This document shows positions 26,810 to 36,871 of a stretch of 64,000 nucleotides of DNA, in pieces. The position numbers and the translations under genes were made by a program. Source of the DNA: Terribacillus halophilus (GTDB lineage: Bacteria; Bacillota; Bacilli; Bacillales; Amphibacillaceae); the NCBI RefSeq assembly GCF_900101385.1, contig NZ_FMZB01000003.1, forward strand, positions 124,001 to 188,000, in the 5' to 3' direction. Position 1 is the first letter of the stretch. Every line of letters begins with the position of its first letter. The notes below the pieces were generated by a model. It saw only the letters and a program-made list of their open reading frames with translations. It did not search any database and had not been told where the DNA came from.

Positions 26810-26836
26810 TATCATATGAGGAGAACCGTAAGGAGT
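26810..26836 (-). promoter_or_regulatory. sigma-K promoter of the spoVF operon
   Basis: Minus-strand AC, 16 nt, CATATGATA fits the sigma-K consensus AC-N16/17-CATANNNTA fully. The position, about 65 nt before spoVFA, and known sigma-K control of dipicolinate synthesis support it. Confidence 0.75.
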
Positions 26837-26861
26837 GATTGAATTGGGGCATGATGCAAAC

Positions 26862-26891
26862 ACAAAAAAGCCAGTGCATCCATGCACTGGC
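26862..26891 (-). terminator. ymxH terminator
   Basis: Minus-strand GCCAGTGC / GCACTGGC stem (extendable by two pairs) followed by TTTTTTG, just after ymxH. Confidence 0.85.
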
Positions 26892-26896
26892 AAGAT

Positions 26897-27127
26897 TTAC
26901 GTCTTTATAAGTATCATATGTTTGCCGACTGTCTGGATTTCCTCCCAGGCGATGCGATTATCACTGCCTTCCTTGCGCAACCCGAACCATTTATAATTCG
27001 GTATGAGAAATGCATCGATTTTTCCAGTGACCGGGTTGAACTCGATATCAGTCTGACCAAGCACACCTAAACGTTCGCCATTGTTCACATCAATGATCTC
27101 TTTATCACCTATGTCCTTGAAACGCAA
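26897..27127 (-). CDS. ymxH: YmxH, YlmC/YmxH-family PRC-barrel protein
   Basis: Small 76-residue protein with a PRC-barrel-like fold; members are often annotated as sporulation proteins, but no activity is known. Conserved features are MRFKDIGDKEIIDVNNGERLG and the YKWFGLRKE and IAWEEIQTVGKHMILI strands. It is 16 nt downstream of mlpA and ends at a strong terminator. Confidence 0.87.
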   Translation of the reverse strand: MRFKDIGDKEIIDVNNGERLGVLGQTDIEFNPVTGKIDAFLIPNYKWFGLRKEGSDNRIAWEEIQTVGKHMILIKT

Positions 27128-27143
27128 AGCAGATCAGCTCCTT

Positions 27144-28358
27144 TTATTTTGGTGCGACAATCGCCGTCGCCTGTTCTTTGCCGAAGATCTCTTGGATGAC
27201 AGCGTCCACATCGTCCATCGTTACATTGTCGATTCTTTCAATCAATTCATTCAAAGATGGATGCTTGCCAAGGAGGAGTTCATTTCGGCCATTCCGGCTC
27301 ATTCTGCTATTTGTACTCTCCAATCCAAGCATGTAGTTCCCTTTCAGCTGTTCTTTCGTGTTGTTGAACTCTTTGTCGGTGATGCCGTCTGCTTTCAGCT
27401 TCGAAAGCGTCTCGGAAATTGTTTTCTGGAGTTTTTCCAGCTGTTCTTTGCCAGTTCCGGCATAGATGGTAAGCATACCGCTATCCATGTGCGTACTATG
27501 ATAGGAAAATACAGAGTAAGCCAAACCTTTTTCTTCCCTGACATCCTGGAACAATCTAGAGCTCATGCTGCCGCCCAAGACATTGTTCACGACCATCAGG
27601 CTATAGCTTGATGGATCATCCAATTTCAATCCTTGATAACCGATTGCCAAATGAGCTTGTTCCGTTTCCTTGGTTCGGCTGATCATATTCGGATTGAATC
27701 CCGGCACTTCAAGCGTCCGGTGAGCCGAATCGGCTTGGAAGGCTCCAAAATGTCCCTCCACAGTCTGGATGAAGGATTCATCAACATTCCCGGCGACTGA
27801 CACGACCATTTTCTCCGGTACATAATGCGACTCTTTGTAATTCCTTACCGATTCACTGGTAAAACTCATCAGCGTATCTTCTGTACCGAGAATCGGCAAT
27901 CCAAGCGGATGCTTGCCATAAGCAGCTTCAGCCAGCCAATCATGGATGATATCATCGGGCGTATCTTCAGCCATCTTGATTTCTTCCAAGACGACCTTCT
28001 GCTCCTTCTCGATTTCTTCCTGCGCGAACTGAGATTCAAAGAACATGTCAGCTAATACTTCCAGTGCAAAATCTTTATGCGTGTCCAGCACTTTAGCGTA
28101 ATAGCATGTATATTCCTTGGAAGTAAACGCATTAACCATACCTCCGATAGCATCGAAGGCCTCGGCTATTTCTTTGGCAGAACGATTCTTCGTCCCTTTG
28201 AAGAACATATGCTCCAAAAAGTGAGACAAACCATTATTTTTCGCTTCTTCGTTCCTTGAACCTGTTAAAATCCAAATGCCAATTGTAACAGACCGTACTG
28301 ATGGCATGTTTTCCACTACCACTCTTAGACCATTTTTGCATGTATGCTTCTGCAGCAA
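27144..28358 (-). CDS. mlpA: MlpA (YmxG), M16-family zinc protease
   Basis: Processing-type peptidase, about 404 residues (B. subtilis 409). The zinc motif HFLEH is at 46-50, with the third ligand region VVLEEIKMAEDTPDD, and the C-terminal half has NNVLGGSMSSRLFQDVREEKGLAYSV. In B. subtilis MlpA is linked to control of extracellular protease production. The TTG at 28358 is preferred because GGAGG is 8 nt upstream and the B. subtilis alignment begins there; the open frame continues upstream into the ylxY end. Confidence 0.9.
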   Translation of the reverse strand: MLQKHTCKNGLRVVVENMPSVRSVTIGIWILTGSRNEEAKNNGLSHFLEHMFFKGTKNRSAKEIAEAFDAIGGMVNAFTSKEYTCYYAKVLDTHKDFALEVLADMFFESQFAQEEIEKEQKVVLEEIKMAEDTPDDIIHDWLAEAAYGKHPLGLPILGTEDTLMSFTSESVRNYKESHYVPEKMVVSVAGNVDESFIQTVEGHFGAFQADSAHRTLEVPGFNPNMISRTKETEQAHLAIGYQGLKLDDPSSYSLMVVNNVLGGSMSSRLFQDVREEKGLAYSVFSYHSTHMDSGMLTIYAGTGKEQLEKLQKTISETLSKLKADGITDKEFNNTKEQLKGNYMLGLESTNSRMSRNGRNELLLGKHPSLNELIERIDNVTMDDVDAVIQEIFGKEQATAIVAPK

Positions 28359-28398
28359 AATCAAATCCTCCCAATCAACAGTACATCGTATTGTACCA

Positions 28399-29352
28399 TT
28401 ATCTTCCTTCATTCAATATCGTATCCAAACTAGACACACTGTACCCCTTCTCTTCCATCATCTTCAGCATATCTGCCAATCCCGCCTCCACGACTGGGGT
28501 AGGATGCATGAGGATGAAAGCTCCGGGATGCAGTTTTTCGGTCACGCGTTTCATCATAACAGGAACTGTCGGCTTTTGCCAATCAATGGTATCGACTGAC
28601 CAAAGAATTGTTTCCATCTGCTGTTCATTGGCAGCTTGGATGACCCCGTCATTGAAGCTACCGCTCGGCGGGGCAAAATAGACTGGTTTGTCACCTGTTA
28701 TGGCATGGATGATTTCGTTCGTCTGACTTATTTGCTCTGCCGAGTCGATTTTGCTCATTTTTTTCATATCAGGATGGTTGTATGCGTGGTTCCCGATGAC
28801 ATGTCCTTCTTCCTTGATCATCTCGACAAGCTGATTATGTTCCTTTGCCCATTTTCCTTCGATGAAGAAATTAGCCTTCACATTGGCATCTTTCAACGTT
28901 TGCAAAATTGATGGAATATGGTCTTCCCCCCATGATACATTAATTAATAGAGCGACTTGCTCCTGGTCATCCCTGGCACGGTATATTGGAGATGCGGGCA
29001 GCTCATCAAGCGTGATTTCCGGCTTTACTTCTTCGACTACAAGCAGCTCACGATCAAACATACCAGCCTTCTTCATTTTTTCCAAGGAAGCATCGATGTC
29101 TACCTTGGTACCAGCCTTTCCGGGCACCTTCTTCCATATCTTATCGATTCGCGCATTTTCAGCCGGCCGTTCGACTTCTTTGCGTACTGCTTCTATTTCC
29201 TGTCGCAGCTCTTCTTCATCTGCCCGTACTGCCACATCAGAAAAAGCCGGATGATGAGCGACAGATGCTGTCTGGAACGGCGCGTGACCGCTGTCGATAA
29301 GCAGAAATATCAGTGTGATGAATACGATTAGGTGAATGATAATCCGGTGCAT
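28399..29352 (-). CDS. ylxY: YlxY, sporulation-associated polysaccharide-deacetylase-like protein
   Basis: Membrane-anchored NodB-fold protein, 317 residues: N-terminal hydrophobic anchor (3-21), a stalk, and the NodB domain (about 125-315). Motif 2 is kept (HAYNHP) and motif 4 is kept (SVDTIDW), but the catalytic TFDDG motif is replaced by INVSWGEDH and the RxPxG motif by APPSGSFN. It may therefore be inactive or act differently. ATG at 29352 has GGGAGG 8 nt upstream. It follows pnp after a terminator. Confidence 0.88.
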   Translation of the reverse strand: MHRIIIHLIVFITLIFLLIDSGHAPFQTASVAHHPAFSDVAVRADEEELRQEIEAVRKEVERPAENARIDKIWKKVPGKAGTKVDIDASLEKMKKAGMFDRELLVVEEVKPEITLDELPASPIYRARDDQEQVALLINVSWGEDHIPSILQTLKDANVKANFFIEGKWAKEHNQLVEMIKEEGHVIGNHAYNHPDMKKMSKIDSAEQISQTNEIIHAITGDKPVYFAPPSGSFNDGVIQAANEQQMETILWSVDTIDWQKPTVPVMMKRVTEKLHPGAFILMHPTPVVEAGLADMLKMMEEKGYSVSSLDTILNEGR

Positions 29353-29423
29353 TCCCATCCCTCCCTAATCTAGCTTATGAAGGGTTGGGACAAGGAAGAA
29401 CAAGCATAGCATCTTTATCCGTC

Positions 29424-29453
29424 AAAAAAAGAAACTGGCTGAACCAGTTTCTT
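29424..29453 (-). terminator. pnp terminator
   Basis: Minus-strand AAGAAACTGG / CCAGTTTCTT stem with a 5-nt loop and a run of seven T. Confidence 0.9.
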
Positions 29454-29462
29454 CGCTTTTGC

Positions 29463-31592
29463 TCATTCTTCAGCAGATTCCTGCTGTTCTTTTTCCTTTT
29501 TGGCTTCGATCAATAATTGTTTATGTGAAAGGTTCACTCGTCCTTGACGATCGATTTCTTTGACTTTCACTTTCAGCTTATCGCCGATTTTCACAACATC
29601 TTCCACTTTGCCTACGCGTTCTTCAGCAAGTTCGGAGATGTGAACCAAGCCGTCTTTTCCTTTGAACAATTCAACAAAGGCCCCGAATTTCTCGATTCGT
29701 TTGACTGTTCCTTCATACACTTCACCGACTTCGACCTCACGTACGATGTCTGAGATGATCTGCTTCGCAAGTTCGTTCTTCGCAGAATCAGTGGAAGAGA
29801 TGAATACTGTGCCATCTTGTTCGATATCGATTTTGACACCAGTTTCTTCGATGATTTTATTGATTTGTTTACCGCTTGGCCCGATGACATCACGGATTTT
29901 ATCCGGATTGATTGTCATCGTCAGGATTTTCGGAGCATATGCGGACAGCTCTTCTTTCGGTTCACTGATTGTTGACATCATATGATCGAGGATTTCCAAA
30001 CGGCCTTTACGCGCTTGCGTAAGTGCTTCTTCAAGGATTTCCCGGCTCAAGCCTTCGATCTTGATATCCATTTGCAAAGCTGTGACGCCTTTTTCGGTAC
30101 CGGCAACTTTGAAGTCCATATCGCCCAGTGCATCTTCCATGCCTTGGATATCGGTAAGGATCGTATAATCATCACCTGATTTAACCAATCCCATTGCAAT
30201 ACCGGCTACCGGAGCTTTGATTGGGACACCAGCATCCATCATCGCCATTGTGCTGGCACAAATGCTAGCCTGGGACGTGGAACCGTTCGATTCAAGGATT
30301 TCGGATACAAGGCGGATTGTATACGGGAAGTCCTTCTCGGAAGGAATGACCTTCTCCAAAGCACGCTCACCAAGGGCACCATGTCCGATTTCACGACGGC
30401 CTGGTCCTCTGATCGGTCCTGTCTCCCCAACACTGAAATGAGGGAAGTTATAATGATGCATGAAACGCTTCGTTTCTTCTGTATCAAGCCCATCAAGAAT
30501 CTGCACATCGCCAAGTGCGCCCAATGTACAAACACTAAGTGCCTGAGTCTGACCCCGTGTGAATAATGCAGATCCATGTGTACGAGGTAGTACACCAATG
30601 CGGGAAGACAATGGACGAATCTCATCGACGCCACGACCATCAGGACGGATTTTGTCTTTCGTGATGGCACGGCGGACTTCTTCCTTCACAAGCTTGTCCA
30701 AGATGCCCTTGACCTGCTTGATTGTATTCTCATCTGCTTCCTGCTCTTCATAGAACATGACCATCTCGTTCTTGACTTCACTGATCGCCGCTTCGCGTGC
30801 TTTCTTCTCGTGGACTTCGATTGCCGCTTTCAGCTGATCATAGCAGCGGTTCTTGACATCTTCGGTCAATTCCTTGTCCAAATCGAAGAGCTGCACTTCC
30901 ATTTTTTCTTTGCCGACAGCAGCAACAATCTCTTCCTGGAAAGCAACAAGCCGCTTGATCTCTTCGTGACCGAACATGATAGCTTCCAGCATGATATCCT
31001 CAGGCACTTCCTGTGCGCCTGCTTCCACCATGTTGATTGCGTCTTTTGTTCCAGCTACAGACAGATCGATATCACTTTTCTCTTGCTGTTCCTTCGTCGG
31101 GTTGATAACGAATTCTCCGTCGACACGACCTACTACCACACCCGCTATTGGACCGTGGAATGGGATGTCAGAGATGCTGATTGCAATGGAAGAACCGATC
31201 ATTGCTGCAATCTCAGAAGAATAATCCTGATCCACACTCATGACCATGCTGATGACTTGCACGTCGTTTCTGAATCCATCCGGGAATAAAGGACGAATCG
31301 GACGATCGATCAAACGTGAAGCGAGCACTGCTTTCTCACTCGGACGTCCTTCTCGTTTGATGAAACCGCCTGGGATCTTACCTACTGCATATAGTCTTTC
31401 TTCGTAGTTCACTGTCAATGGGAAGAACGGCAAGTCCTTCGGTTCCTTCGAACCTGTGACAGTGGACAGTACGGAAGTATCGCCGTACTGGATGAGACAA
31501 GCGCCGTTCGCTTGCTTGGCAAGTTCTCCAATTTCGACAGTGAAAGTCTGTCCGGAAATTTCGGTGGAGAACACTTGTTTTTGGTCTGCCAT
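29463..31592 (-). CDS. pnp: Polynucleotide phosphorylase
   Basis: 3'-5' phosphorolytic exoribonuclease of mRNA decay. The product is 709 residues (B. subtilis 705): two RNase PH domains (about 10-230 and 315-545) separated by a helical domain, a KH domain (about 555-615, [16 protein letters not shown]) and an S1 domain (about 620-690, [20 protein letters not shown]). The C-terminus is short and charged. Both RNase Y and PNPase, partners in B. subtilis RNA decay, are in this window. Confidence 0.97.
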   Translation of the reverse strand: MADQKQVFSTEISGQTFTVEIGELAKQANGACLIQYGDTSVLSTVTGSKEPKDLPFFPLTVNYEERLYAVGKIPGGFIKREGRPSEKAVLASRLIDRPIRPLFPDGFRNDVQVISMVMSVDQDYSSEIAAMIGSSIAISISDIPFHGPIAGVVVGRVDGEFVINPTKEQQEKSDIDLSVAGTKDAINMVEAGAQEVPEDIMLEAIMFGHEEIKRLVAFQEEIVAAVGKEKMEVQLFDLDKELTEDVKNRCYDQLKAAIEVHEKKAREAAISEVKNEMVMFYEEQEADENTIKQVKGILDKLVKEEVRRAITKDKIRPDGRGVDEIRPLSSRIGVLPRTHGSALFTRGQTQALSVCTLGALGDVQILDGLDTEETKRFMHHYNFPHFSVGETGPIRGPGRREIGHGALGERALEKVIPSEKDFPYTIRLVSEILESNGSTSQASICASTMAMMDAGVPIKAPVAGIAMGLVKSGDDYTILTDIQGMEDALGDMDFKVAGTEKGVTALQMDIKIEGLSREILEEALTQARKGRLEILDHMMSTISEPKEELSAYAPKILTMTINPDKIRDVIGPSGKQINKIIEETGVKIDIEQDGTVFISSTDSAKNELAKQIISDIVREVEVGEVYEGTVKRIEKFGAFVELFKGKDGLVHISELAEERVGKVEDVVKIGDKLKVKVKEIDRQGRVNLSHKQLLIEAKKEKEQQESAEE

Positions 31593-31689
31593 TAATTAAA
31601 GCCCCTCTCGTTAATCTTACATTGGACCCTGTCTTTGTATTATGCACCAGTCCAGGTTCCGTTTACACTATGTATAATAGGTTTTCTCC

Positions 31690-31720
31690 TATAGAAAAAG
31701 CGGGAAAAATTCCCGCTTTT
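31690..31720 (-). terminator. rpsO terminator
   Basis: Stem AAAAGCGGGAA / TTCCCGCTTTT with a 3-nt loop, between rpsO and pnp. Arms are A/T-flanked, so T runs exist on both sides. Confidence 0.85.
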
Positions 31721-31729
31721 TAGTCAATC

Positions 31730-31999
31730 TTATCGGCGTAGGCCAAGTTTTTGGATTAGTTCGCGGTAACGTGTAACATCTTTTTCGCGAAGATAGTTCA
31801 ACAAGTGACGGCGACGACCAACCATTTTCAATAGGCCACGGCGTGAATGGTGATCTTTTTTGTGTGTACGAAGGTGATCGTTAAGTGTAGTGATTTCCTC
31901 CGTCAAAACAGCGATTTGCACTTCTGGTGAACCAGTATCAGTGTCATGTGTTTTGTATTCTGCGATCAGTTGATTCTTGCGCTCTTTAGAGATTGCCAT
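31730..31999 (-). CDS. rpsO: 30S ribosomal protein S15
   Basis: 89 residues, the normal length. The S15 signature [15 protein letters not shown]-type motif is present ([15 protein letters not shown]), with [21 protein letters not shown] lies 7 nt before the ATG. S15 nucleates 16S central-domain folding. It is transcribed separately from ribF and preceded by a leader of about 90 nt, a candidate S15-binding autoregulatory site. Confidence 0.98.
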   Translation of the reverse strand: MAISKERKNQLIAEYKTHDTDTGSPEVQIAVLTEEITTLNDHLRTHKKDHHSRRGLLKMVGRRRHLLNYLREKDVTRYRELIQKLGLRR

Positions 32000-32013
32000 T
32001 TGTAATTCCTCCT

Positions 32014-32090
32014 AAAAAATCTGATAGTAACCCCATTCCCCGAGCAATCGCCGGAGTAGCGAATTGCCAAGCGAAGGTTTTCCATAGTCC
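32014..32090 (-). promoter_or_regulatory. Candidate S15-responsive rpsO leader
   Basis: In the minus-strand leader, GCAATTCGC and GCGATTGC form a stem with one bulged T and a TACTCCG loop, then a G-rich TCGGGGAATGGGG stretch leads towards the RBS. rpsO leaders in Bacillaceae (e.g. Geobacillus) are known S15 targets; whether this fold matches that class is not established here. Confidence 0.45.
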
Positions 32091-32119
32091 AGATTACACT
32101 TTTTACAGACAGATTGCAA
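32091..32119 (-). promoter_or_regulatory. Possible rpsO promoter
   Basis: Minus-strand TTGCAA, 17 nt, TAATCT. The -10 is a weak match. The position fits a leader of about 85-90 nt. Confidence 0.4.
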
Positions 32120-32136
32120 GTCTCTTGGACAACATT

Positions 32137-33075
32137 CTATGCAAAATATGCGCTGATCTGTTCTTTATCGCGGTCCAGCTGTGCAACAAGTGCTTCAATT
32201 CCGTTGAATTTGACTTCCTCCCGGATGAATTTACGCCAGGATACGGTAACTTCCTCACCATATATCTGTTCATCGAAATCGAGTATGTGCACCTCCAGAT
32301 TCGGAGCGACAGCATCTTGCTGGAAAGTTGGTTTGAAACCGAGGTTCGCCATCCCGGCGTAGGTTTTGTCCTTGATCCTTACGTCTACAGCATAAACGCC
32401 CACTTTAGGCAGGAAATAATCCTCCTTGATGCGGATATTCGCTGTCGGATATCCGATGGTGCGTCCGCGCTGGTCGCCAGTGATGACTTCCCCTGTCAAT
32501 GTGAGCGGATGACCGAGCAGCTCGGTGGCCGCTTCCACTTCTCCATCGGCTACAAGCTGACGGATTTTCGTCGAACTGATTTTCTCTTCATCACTTTCCA
32601 CTTTCGCCACGGCTTCATAAGAGAATGCTTGCTGCGCAGCAGCATCCTGAAGAGTATCCGCATTCCCTGCGCCTTTTTTGCCATAGGTGAAATCGAAACC
32701 AGATACAAGATGGCGCACTGCCAGCCCGTTGATAAAGCGCTCGATGAAGTTCTCGGGACTTAGACCAGCAAGCTCCTTCGTAAAGCCAATCAAATACAGG
32801 TAATCAATACCCATACTCTTTAGAATCGCCTCTTTTTCACGGAGCGGGGTTAGATAATCTTCTCTTGTATCCGTTTTTCCCAATACGACGGATGGATGCG
32901 GATGGAAGGTAATGACCGCACTTTTCAGCTGTTTTTCCCGAGCAGCATCGATTGCCCGGCGTATGACCTCCTGATGCCCTCGGTGGATGCCATCAAAAAA
33001 GCCGATAGCTGCACTGACTGCAGGCATGTCATCCAGTTTCATCGTTTCTGAATAATGTAGTTTAATCGTTTGCAT
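32137..33075 (-). CDS. ribF: RibF (RibC), bifunctional riboflavin kinase/FAD synthetase
   Basis: 312 residues. The N-terminal FMN adenylyltransferase domain has GFFDGIHRGHQ (HxGH-type) and TFHPHPSVVLG; the C-terminal kinase domain has GDQRGRTIGYPTANI. It makes FMN and FAD; in B. subtilis FMN from this enzyme feeds the FMN riboswitches. The start overlaps the truB end by 14 nt. The symbol is ribC in B. subtilis. Confidence 0.95.
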   Translation of the reverse strand: MQTIKLHYSETMKLDDMPAVSAAIGFFDGIHRGHQEVIRRAIDAAREKQLKSAVITFHPHPSVVLGKTDTREDYLTPLREKEAILKSMGIDYLYLIGFTKELAGLSPENFIERFINGLAVRHLVSGFDFTYGKKGAGNADTLQDAAAQQAFSYEAVAKVESDEEKISSTKIRQLVADGEVEAATELLGHPLTLTGEVITGDQRGRTIGYPTANIRIKEDYFLPKVGVYAVDVRIKDKTYAGMANLGFKPTFQQDAVAPNLEVHILDFDEQIYGEEVTVSWRKFIREEVKFNGIEALVAQLDRDKEQISAYFA

Positions 33076-33982
33076 CTGTGCCTCCTGCTTTCCCTGATAC
33101 GAATACTCGTTTTGGCTTCAGTAAATGTGGATAGGCAGGGTGCGTCTCATAAATCCCGAGAAGCTGATCACCCTTTTGAACACGATAGAGATCCGCTTCT
33201 GCCGGTCGTTTGAGTCGCTGGCCGTACCTGACCTTTTGTTCAATCACGGCATCTGCCTCGATCAGAGGCATGAAATCTACCGCCTTCGTGATCGGCTGCA
33301 GCAATTGTTCCATACTGCCTGCTTCCATTGCCTCTTCCATTTTAGCAAAAGTGACCGTATCCTGTGTACGAAATGCTCCTGCCTGTATTCGTTCCAAGCT
33401 GCTCATATGGGCAGGGTAGCCAAGTGCTTTGCCTATATCCACACAAAGTGTACGGACATAAGTACCTTTTGAGCAGCTGACGGTGAACCGGAACACACTG
33501 CCATTTTCGCTTACAGAAGCTTTGTCCAGGACGATTTCATGTATCGTCACCTTCCGGATGGGACGCTCTACTTCTTGCCCTTTCCGAGCGTATTCATACA
33601 ATTTCCGCCCCGCCACCTTGATTGCGGAATACATCGGCGGTACTTGTTCGATTTCTCCGGTGAACTGCTGGAGGACCGACTCGATAGCTTGCAAAGGAAT
33701 CGGTTCAGTGACCGGCTTTTCCTCGATCACAGCGCCGCTTTTGTCCTCGGTCTCTGTTGCGGTACCGAGTGACACCTCTGCGACATAGGTTTTGGACGTG
33801 TCGGTCAAATAAGGAACAATCTTAGTTGCCTGGCCGATACAGAGCGGTAATACGCCTTCGACGTCCGGATCCAATGTGCCTGTGTGCCCGATCTTTTTCG
33901 TTTGTAATATTTTGCGCGCCTTGAACACGCAATCGTGGGAAGTCATCCCTTTTGGTTTCCATAATGCCAGGATACCATTCAA
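33062..33982 (-). CDS. truB: TruB, tRNA pseudouridine-55 synthase
   Basis: Isomerises U55 in the T-loop of tRNAs. About 306 residues. The catalytic Asp is in GHTGTLDPDVEGVL, and KPKGMTSHD and CSKGTYVRTL are family motifs. TTG at 33982 is preferred: AAGGAG lies 8 nt upstream and homologues begin NG.L. A GTG three codons earlier overlaps the RBS. Confidence 0.95.
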   Translation of the reverse strand: MNGILALWKPKGMTSHDCVFKARKILQTKKIGHTGTLDPDVEGVLPLCIGQATKIVPYLTDTSKTYVAEVSLGTATETEDKSGAVIEEKPVTEPIPLQAIESVLQQFTGEIEQVPPMYSAIKVAGRKLYEYARKGQEVERPIRKVTIHEIVLDKASVSENGSVFRFTVSCSKGTYVRTLCVDIGKALGYPAHMSSLERIQAGAFRTQDTVTFAKMEEAMEAGSMEQLLQPITKAVDFMPLIEADAVIEQKVRYGQRLKRPAEADLYRVQKGDQLLGIYETHPAYPHLLKPKRVFVSGKAGGTDAND

Positions 33983-34004
33983 TGCCAGCACTCCTTTGTC
34001 CTAT

Positions 34005-34047
34005 GTAAAAAAGAATCCCTTCCTCCCATGAAGGGCGAAGGGATTCT
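34005..34047 (-). terminator. rbfA terminator
   Basis: Minus-strand AGAATCCCTTC / GAAGGGATTCT arms around a 14-nt loop, then TTTTTT, between rbfA and truB. Confidence 0.85.
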
Positions 34048-34057
34048 CCATCGTCTC

Positions 34058-34408
34058 TTATCTGTCGGAATCGTTGAGCTCCTTCAAGAGATGTTCGATT
34101 CGATTACCTTGTTCTACAGCTTCGTCGAATTCAAATGCCAGCTCCGGGGTCTTGCGCAAACGTATGCGTCTGCCGATCTCTGAGCGGATGAATCCTTTTG
34201 CTTTCGCCAATCCAAGAAGCGTATTATGCTTTTGCTTCTCATCGCCAAGGACGGAGATATAAACTTTCGCCTGCTGCAGGTCTCCAGTCACTTCCACATC
34301 TGTCACCGTCACAAAGCCAATTCGCGGATCTTTGATCTTTCTGGATATAATATCGCCAAGCTCTTTTTTCATCTGCTCTGCGACGCGATTTGCTCGTAAT
34401 TCACTCAT
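34058..34408 (-). CDS. rbfA: RbfA, ribosome-binding factor A
   Basis: KH-fold 30S maturation factor, 116 residues. Family features: [31 protein letters not shown] and the C-terminal [19 protein letters not shown]. It follows ylxP by 30 nt and is the last gene of the rimP-nusA-infB operon, ending at a terminator. Confidence 0.97.
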   Translation of the reverse strand: MSELRANRVAEQMKKELGDIISRKIKDPRIGFVTVTDVEVTGDLQQAKVYISVLGDEKQKHNTLLGLAKAKGFIRSEIGRRIRLRKTPELAFEFDEAVEQGNRIEHLLKELNDSDR

Positions 34409-34438
34409 ATAATCACCTCATCGTCATTCGGAGGGATG

Positions 34439-34717
34439 CTAAAGCCACTGCTTTTCAGTAGCTGTTCTCTCAATCTCCGGAAAAGAATCAATCAAGGCAA
34501 GCGCCTGATCCATCACCCGTTCAGCCCGGACACGATCAGGGGATGTCGTCACCAGTTCAAAGCAAGTGCGCTGCCATAGATCATGGTAGTCTGCTTCGCT
34601 GATGGCAATATTGAACGATCCCCCGATCCTTGTGGTGATCCGTTTGACGACCGAGCGCTTATCCTTGAGGGAATGCGCGTCATAGATCATACACTCTACA
34701 ACCGCAGACAGAATCAT
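34439..34717 (-). CDS. ylxP: YlxP, DUF503 protein
   Basis: 92 residues, ferredoxin-like DUF503 family. It contains [25 protein letters not shown] and ends in basic and aromatic residues. B. subtilis YlxP was reported to associate with 30S assembly; the role is not settled. Its ATG overlaps the infB stop codon (ATGA). Confidence 0.9.
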   Translation of the reverse strand: MILSAVVECMIYDAHSLKDKRSVVKRITTRIGGSFNIAISEADYHDLWQRTCFELVTTSPDRVRAERVMDQALALIDSFPEIERTATEKQWL

Positions 34718-36867
34718 TTTCTTTCGATTTCTTCCATCACGTATGCTTCGAATATGTCGCCTTCTTTAAGATCGTGGAAATTCTTCAATGTGATTCCACA
34801 CTCATAGTTTGTGGCAACTTCACGGACATCATCCTTGAATCGTTTCAAGGAATCGATTTCATCCTCGACGATGACGATCCCATCACGAATGACACGGATC
34901 GAAGAATCACGTGTGATTTTACCTTCCGTGACATAACTTCCGGCAATCGTACCGATACGGGACACCTTGATGATTTGGCGAACTTCCGCTTGTCCGATGA
35001 CTTTCTCTTCGAACTCGGGATCAAGCATCCCTTTCATCGCGGATTCGATTTCCTCGATCACTTTGTAGATGATGCGATGCTGACGGATATCAACGTTTTC
35101 GGATTCCGCCGCTTTTTTCGCATTAGCATCCGGACGAACGTTAAACCCGATGATGATTGCATTCGAAGCAGATGCCAAGATGACATCAGATTCTGTAATC
35201 GCACCTACACCAGTGTGAATGATGCGGACTTTAACACCTTCGACTTCAATTTTCTCCAAAGATGCAGCCATCGCTTCCACGGTACCATGCACATCCGCTT
35301 TCACGATTAGGTTGATATCTTTCACTTCCCCTTGCTTGATCTGGTTAAACAGATCATCAAGGCTGACTCGCGCACCAGTGGAACGATTTTCTTCCACTTG
35401 TTTTTGTTGTCTTGCTTCCCCGACTTGACGAGCTTGCTTCTCGTCTTTGAATACCATGAATTGATCTCCTGCATTAGGCACGGAGTTCAAACCGGTAATC
35501 TCGACTGGAGTGGAAGGCGGCGCTATTTTCACACGACGGCCCAAGTCATTGACCATTGCACGTACACGGCCGAATGCATTACCGACGACAATGCTGTCAC
35601 CGACATGGAGCGTACCGTTCTGAACAAGCAAGGTTGCTACCGGACCGCGTCCTTTATCCAATTGTGCCTCGATTACAGTTCCCTCTGCCGAGCGGTTCGG
35701 GTTCGCTTTCAATTCTTCAACCTCGGTTACAAGCAGGATCATTTCAAGCAAATCATCGATACCTTCACGTTTCTTCGCAGAAAGCTGGACGAAAATTGTA
35801 TCCCCGCCCCAGTCCTCAGGAATCAGGCTATGTTCCGTCAGCTCTTGCATCACTCGATCCGGGTTGGCACCTTCCAAATCGATTTTGTTTACCGCTACGA
35901 TGATCGGAACTCCAGCAGCTTTTGCGTGGTTGATCGCTTCGACTGTCTGCGGCATAACACCATCATCGGCAGCTACGACTAGAATCGCGATATCCGTTAC
36001 TTGCGCACCGCGGGAACGCATGCTTGTGAAAGCTGCGTGACCAGGAGTATCAAGGAAAGTGATTTTCTTGCCATTATCTTCCACTTGATACGCACCGATA
36101 TGCTGCGTGATTCCGCCTGCTTCGCCTTCAGTGACTTTCGTGTCACGGATGGAATCAAGCAAAGTTGTTTTACCATGGTCAACGTGTCCCATGATCGTAA
36201 CGACAGCAGGACGTTCCTGAAGGTCTTCTGCTTTATCTTCGATTTTATAGTTATCCAGATCTGTTACATCAACGTCCACTTCTTCTTCCACTTCGACATT
36301 GTACTCTAAACAAATCATTTCAATTGCATCTTTATCCAAGTCCTGGTTTTTCGTTGCCATGACACCTTGGAGGAAGAGTTTCTTGATGATTTCAGTGGAC
36401 TCCCTGTGAAGCTTGGCTGCCAATTCACTGACAGTCAAAGACCCTTTGAAGGTAATTTTATCTGGAGTCGGCATTTCCGGACGTTTCTGCTGCGGAGCTT
36501 TTTGGTTACGATTGTTGTTCCGGCCGCCGCGTCTGTTATTGTTCTGTCCGCCCTTGCCAGGTTTTTTGTTGCCATTGCGCTGCTGGTTGCGGTTTTGACC
36601 GCCGCCGGCTTTGCTTTTCGGCTTGTTGTTCTGACCATTGTTATTGCTTGAGTTGGATGTGTTTGCTGAGTTCCCCGTTTTAATCGCTACTTTCTCGCTG
36701 CTCGCGCTTTTTCCTGTGAAGCTTTTATCCAATCTATCCTTCGCCGATTCATTGATCATGGACATATGATTGGACACTTCGATATTCATACTTTTAAGTT
36801 TATTGATGATTTCCTTACTGGAAACGTTTTTCTCTTTTGCGTATTCGTAAACACGAATCTTTGACAT
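34714..36867 (-). CDS. infB: Translation initiation factor IF-2
   Basis: GTPase that brings fMet-tRNA to the 30S subunit. 717 residues (B. subtilis 716). The N-terminal IF2_N helix (1-50) is followed by an Asn/Gly/Lys/Arg-rich, low-complexity linker (about 65-130), a second IF2_N motif (about 140-195), then the G domain with GHVDHGKT at 227-234, DTPGHAAF and NKID, and domains II-IV. GGAGG is 6 nt before the ATG. Confidence 0.98.
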   Translation of the reverse strand: MSKIRVYEYAKEKNVSSKEIINKLKSMNIEVSNHMSMINESAKDRLDKSFTGKSASSEKVAIKTGNSANTSNSSNNNGQNNKPKSKAGGGQNRNQQRNGNKKPGKGGQNNNRRGGRNNNRNQKAPQQKRPEMPTPDKITFKGSLTVSELAAKLHRESTEIIKKLFLQGVMATKNQDLDKDAIEMICLEYNVEVEEEVDVDVTDLDNYKIEDKAEDLQERPAVVTIMGHVDHGKTTLLDSIRDTKVTEGEAGGITQHIGAYQVEDNGKKITFLDTPGHAAFTSMRSRGAQVTDIAILVVAADDGVMPQTVEAINHAKAAGVPIIVAVNKIDLEGANPDRVMQELTEHSLIPEDWGGDTIFVQLSAKKREGIDDLLEMILLVTEVEELKANPNRSAEGTVIEAQLDKGRGPVATLLVQNGTLHVGDSIVVGNAFGRVRAMVNDLGRRVKIAPPSTPVEITGLNSVPNAGDQFMVFKDEKQARQVGEARQQKQVEENRSTGARVSLDDLFNQIKQGEVKDINLIVKADVHGTVEAMAASLEKIEVEGVKVRIIHTGVGAITESDVILASASNAIIIGFNVRPDANAKKAAESENVDIRQHRIIYKVIEEIESAMKGMLDPEFEEKVIGQAEVRQIIKVSRIGTIAGSYVTEGKITRDSSIRVIRDGIVIVEDEIDSLKRFKDDVREVATNYECGITLKNFHDLKEGDIFEAYVMEEIERK

Positions 36868-36871
36868 ACGT

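Noticed and set aside
29377-29395. GGGTTGGGACAAGG as a second copy of the repeat seen near 4497
   Set aside because: Only about ten positions agree and the flanks do not resemble each other; too short to call a repeat family from this window.
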